From the NCBI GenBank assembly GCA_038501625.1, contig JAZAYU010000113.1, positions 868,001 to 932,000 on the forward strand: 64,000 nucleotides of DNA, read 5' to 3'. This DNA is from Corbicula japonica (Eukaryota > Mollusca > Bivalvia > Venerida > Cyrenidae). Below the pieces are notes generated by a model. It worked only from the letters and a program-made list of their open reading frames with translations. It was not told the origin of the DNA and searched no databases. The position numbers and the translations under genes are program-made. Of the stretch, positions 59,956 to 64,000 are shown piece by piece. How positions within the stretch are numbered: the first letter of the stretch is position 1; each line of letters opens with the position of its first letter.

Positions 59956-60760
59956 CCATAATTCCGTGCATATAACATTTAGCTACACTGCACATCAAAA
60001 GTAAGGCACTGCTCAAACATAAATAACTAAAACATTACACAGAAGGTGTTTCGTGAAATATATGCCATAATAAATATAAAATGTCCCAATTTCATTACAA
60101 ATTGTTTAGTTTTGTTTACAAATGGGGCAGATATAATACGAATTCCTTCTTACACATGTTTCTGGTGTACAGAATTTCAAATGTACCCAACCTTGGCATG
60201 CAGAACATTGTACCCACTTGACAATAACAAGGTAATGATGACTTTTGTCAGGATGTAATATTGACTGTGCACATTTTCAACACAATAGCTGATGTAACGT
60301 TTCTAGGTCATATGCAAATGAGTTTTTATTTATAGTAACAAGATGGCCGTCGTCTGGGTCATGTTACGTCATGATGATGATGGTTTATATTTTTCTGAAT
60401 TTCTGCATCCTAACTTTTTATCTGCAGTATACATTAGCATATTGCTGTTGCATTTACTTCCCTTTGATACATTTATAGTAACGGAAATATAAAAATAGAA
60501 ACGGAAATGGAAGGTCAAACTTGGTTTGTTTTGAAAACGAGTGATAATTTCAGGTTTTGTAGTATTTTTTTGGCGGGAAATAAGGAGCTTTAGCCTGCTT
60601 TTTTACGCAGTTTTGTTGTCTTCTTAAGATGGTGGACTGATCTGGAAGAAATATCCGCGCGTGCTAGGGATTTAAGAGGATAAATCCGATATGCACGGTA
60701 ATACGAGGATGCACGATAATACGAGAATTGGCCACGATTCTTGAATAAATTAGAGATTCA

Positions 60761-62450
60761 GGGTCAAGACGGCCCGGTCCAAGACGGCCTACTTGGTGAG
60801 TCAAGACGGCCTAATGTGGTGGGTCAAGAAGGCCCACTTCGGTGAGTCAAGAAGGCCCAATAGCTTTTTAATAGGTAGATGTATACATAATATGATACAT
60901 TTAACTTTTTTGTTGTTATCAAATTGGTATGCAGTTTTAAGTAAGATAGATACCTTTATTTCCTCAAGGTGGGAGAGCATATAAGCAAAACAAACGAAAT
61001 ATTTTATTATATTTTGAGTTTATTTTAACAATGATGTCTTCTGTCTTCAACCACGAATTTTAAAAGTATAAAAGGAATTCCATGTGTGCTGAGTCTGTTG
61101 ACTGACAAAAAAAATTATCATAATATAATACACACTATTTATTTAAATTATAATATCTTTGACATATAAATTTTCATAACAAAAATTTGTTATTCGCGAA
61201 AAAAACGAAGCTTTGTTGTTTACGTTCAAGTTGTAAAATATTTTAATTGCCAGGTTTAATTGGCGGTTAATCTTGTGAGATTTAAGTAAAAAAGTGTTTA
61301 TGTTTAATTAGTTAATCGCTTTCTCATTTAAACGATACTTTGATCTTGAGACTCGTGTGCGGCATAATATGGCCCTGTGTGAACTGTGTGTCATTGACAG
61401 TTAAACGTGGTGTTGTTTCACATGTGCTGTGTTTTTAACGTGCGTTTTGGAATTATCATATTCTGTAACTATCGGTATTATTAATTGATTGAAACAATGT
61501 TTCAAACATTGGCTAACCTTGTTTGTTTAATATTACAATAATAAAACATTGTGTTGAAATAATTTCTTTTCATTTTAATTTAATATTGTCCCCTAATCTG
61601 CACTAAAATTGCATATAATATGCTGTGTTTTTTCGCACCTTTTTAAACATGTCACCACCTTCTTCAGGGCAAACTGGCTAGTGAGAATAAAGTGGCAATT
61701 AGTGACAATAAACAGTAACACGGTCGAGTTCAAATTTATATCCTAATGTGTTAATCATTAAATCAGGATCTTTATATACAAAAAGGACTTTGCATGCGCC
61801 GCATACAAGAGCTCTAGATCGCTGTATTTAAACGTTCGCCTGCAATTCAGGGAAATCGTGCCTCTATTTCGCGAATGAAACACCTTTTGGTCCGAAAATT
61901 GGCTAAACAAAGATTTTCAAAAGGAAGATCAAAATTTGTTTGACCCTCACTTTTAACTCAAAAACTATTAATTAAGTTTAACAAAAAACGTGCGTCATTT
62001 CTGTGGACTTTGTGGTAGTTTTTTTAAACAAGTGGTGCCGGTCTAAAATATACCTTATATATATAATTTATGTTTTCTACCGGTTTCTTATGCTGTTCAC
62101 TCGACTTAATGTATCTCAATATTTATGATAATGATAATAAAAACTTTTTTGAGGAAAAAAAAAACAGCAACAAAACAATACTAAAACAACGTTAAACGTC
62201 TTATCAAAGAAATGGTATGATTTACTGTTTAAATTTGTTAATCAAAAATGGTGTGATAAATACAGGAAATCTTCATTTTATAATTTATCATCAACAAATT
62301 TATTAATTTAACAATATTATTGTTATAAAAAAGAGCGGGCCTTCTTGACTCACCGAAGTGGGCCTTCTTGACCCACCACATTGGGCCATCTTGACTCACC
62401 AAGTGGGCCGTCTTGGACCGGGCCGTCTTGGTTTTGGGCCTTCTTGACCC
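60761..62450. mobile_element. 1.7-kb element with iterated CAAGACGGCC-type ends
   Basis: The left end (60761-60865) has five copies and the right end (62335-62450), inverted, about six copies of a motif CAAGA[C/A/T]GGCC, mostly preceded by GGGT or GAGT and mostly spaced about 23 bp. The interior is AT-rich with no convincing gene. Inverted iterated ends suggest a DNA transposon with multiple transposase sites. No target duplication was resolved. Confidence 0.7.
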
Positions 62451-62544
62451 GATACCAAATTAGATTGTTTTAAAATAAAAAATACGTGTTACCTATAAGC
62501 GGCAACGCCCGGGCGCTTCGCGTCCGGGCTTTTGCCGTATGAAT

Positions 62545-62702
62545 GTTTGGATCCTGGTTGAGGCTACTCTTTCCAACCCAAAACTGCCACACTGGCATCA
62601 TGGATAGGGTGATTACCCTTGGAGATCCTTTGGGAAAGTTATGCGACAGGGGACGGTTTTTGACCCTAACCTAGGCTGACTCATGCAGGCATTTAACAAG
62701 TA
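62545..62702 (+). repeat. SINE body resumed (copy B)
   Basis: GGCTACTCTTTCCAACCCAA and the following sequence to GCAGGCATTTAACAAG match copy A 26660-26815 (inverted). This fixes the boundaries of the insertions on both sides. Confidence 0.7.
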
Positions 62703-63724
62703 GGATGGTCCTCGCTGGTACCGCGGTCGTTAATTTAGCCGCAAAATTAGAATAATTAAAATTTCTTATATGTTTCTTCTTTCTATACCTCAAAGAACTA
62801 TCACATTTCAAGTATGTAACCATCGTTAATCTAAAATGAAAGTTGATTTGTTTTTGAAAAAATATCTAGGTCAAGCTTCCATAGTGTGCGGCAGGTACTC
62901 ACAAGGGAGTCCACTCTGGTGCCGCGGTAACTCTGTATGTGACTGACATTTTAAGTATGGCGTCCATTATAGCTCAAAAGTTTCAACAAATAAAAAAGAA
63001 AATTTATCTGATGTACTGGAAACAAAATATTCTTGCAAATTGATTGTTTTGTTCTTTTTTACTATTTTTATTCAAAAGACCCTATAACTTGCTGCTTTTA
63101 GCCAATATTTAGGACAGTAAGGACCCTTAATATACAGTCCCTCCTCAATATTATTCATGAAGCTTGCTAACGGTATCTTTTCTTTAGGGAAAAGATGAGA
63201 TTTTCCTTCCTCGGTAAATAAAGTGGAAATACTTATCTGGTATGCAAGTATTGCCCTGTCATATTTCGTTTTTGTCTTCTAACATCGAAATATAAATCGT
63301 TATAAAATTCGTTTAAAAATCAGACTAGGCCTAACTAGCATCCAAGTTTTAATTTAAAATGGCATGAATCTGCTTCCGTAGTTTGTAGGCGGGCTGTGAC
63401 GTCATAGTGCATTTGTGCGGAAGACCCAGACATGTCAAAATGAAAATAAACAGTTTTAAGTGTCATTTTAGGATAGGAAGTGGGTGAAACAGGACCAGAA
63501 TCAGTGAGTTTTAAGATGATTACTATAAATAAAGAAGTAGCCAACCAGTATCAAATACATTTCCAAACTGTTTTGAAAAATTTTCGTCCCGATGCAAAAA
63601 GTCACATTTTCACTTTTGATTTTCCGATGTTAGCAATTGGCAGATGGCGCTACTTAATATGCAAATTTGGGGATTTTCGGATTACTGCGGTACAAGCAAA
63701 GACGCGGTACCAGCAAGGACGACT
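62703..63724. mobile_element. 1-kb inverted-repeat element, only in copy B
   Basis: The left end GGTCCTCGCTGGTACCGCGG and right end CGCGGTACCAGCAAGGACGA are imperfect inverted repeats, and the flanks are TA-rich. Copy A has continuous DNA there (about 26665). A TA target is possible, but extra TA repeats blur the junction by a few bases. A 94-residue frame at 63480-63764 runs out of the element and looks spurious. Confidence 0.6.
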
Positions 63725-64000
63725 ATATATTGGAAATGTCTCAAATAAGTGGGGAGGAATGTAGTCCCTACTAAAGAAGGAAATAACGCCTGGAAGGTTT
63801 GTAAGTGCTAAGGTAATACCGTCTAGAGAGCAATAACCCTGTGAGTGGTCTTGGGTTTGAGTCACAGTCTGGCTGCACACTTTTCTAGCTGTTTGAAATT
63901 TGGCAACCTAAAAACCATTTTGATTAGAAAGCATGCGTAACAATGTAATGTTTTTCATACCCTGATGAATGCAATAAATTATTGATTCTATCCTTATATT
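63725..64000. repeat. PGLS intron 1 with SINE head (copy B)
   Basis: Matches copy A 26665-26380 in inverted orientation, including the tRNA-like region with a B-box remnant (GGGTTTGAGTCACAG). The window ends before exon 2. Confidence 0.65.

Larger units (their letters stand above)
55916..62537. mobile_element. 6.6-kb composite transposon insertion, only in copy B
   Basis: Splits a SINE that is continuous in copy A (near 26822). TATGAAT occurs at both junctions (55909-55915 and 62538-62544). Both ends carry GGCAAAAGCC, inverted relative to each other, and small hairpins. Inside are the foldback at 57572-59955 and the iterated-end element at 60761-62450. Frames at about 56295-56591 have no recognised domain. 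Which element made the outer insertion is unclear. Confidence 0.6.

Noticed and set aside
63335..63880. Frames of 69-94 residues on both strands
   Set aside because: They run across the boundary of a transposon insertion into a SINE and have no domain.
1..64000. A new multi-gene defence or metabolic system
   Set aside because: Only three ordinary animal genes were supported; the rest is repeats and introns.

Overview
This window is nuclear DNA of an invertebrate animal, most likely a bivalve mollusc. It is AT-rich, its genes are split by long introns with GT/AG splice sites, and it is full of short DNA transposons, tRNA-derived SINEs and hairpin repeats of the bivalve type. No bacterial operon, CRISPR array or rRNA gene is present. 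Almost every long reading frame is spurious; the real genes had to be built from exons by hand.

Three genes were recognised. (1) 8423-15894 (+): the last three exons of an interferon-induced protein 44-like GTPase (immune family); its P-loop exons were not found in the window. (2) 22257-29027 (-): a complete five-exon 6-phosphogluconolactonase gene (PGLS, 243 aa, pentose phosphate pathway). (3) CDC73/parafibromin (PAF1 transcription-elongation complex), present twice: a 5' part (exons 1-4) at 29069-32090 (+), and a complete 15-exon, 526-aa copy at 55156-33962 (-). A second PGLS exon 1 lies at 55198-55324 (+). PGLS and CDC73 are divergent, with only 41 bp between their start codons in both copies.

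Layout: 1-8422 repeats with no recognised gene; 8423-15894 the IFI44-like gene, whose first visible intron holds an AT-rich element of about 4 kb; 15895-18790 nothing recognised except one hairpin; 18790-21840 microsatellite, pentanucleotide satellite and a 160-176 bp tandem array; 22257-32708 PGLS/CDC73 copy A; 32709-33208 a run of exactly 500 N; 33209-64000 CDC73/PGLS copy B, inverted relative to copy A. The left flank of the gap matches the reverse complement of about 45012 inside CDC73 intron 4 of copy B. The best reading is two haplotypes of one locus joined head-to-head across a scaffold gap; a real inverted duplication is the alternative.

Because the locus is present twice, insertions can be read directly against empty sites. 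At least eight transposon insertions differ between the copies, including two hAT-like elements with zinc-finger remnants, a set of CAG-ended elements with 5-bp target duplications, a 144-bp hairpin, and a 6.6-kb composite insertion in PGLS intron 1. No new multi-gene system was found. The points most worth following are the very tight, possibly TISU-type, bidirectional promoter and the allele-specific transposon record.
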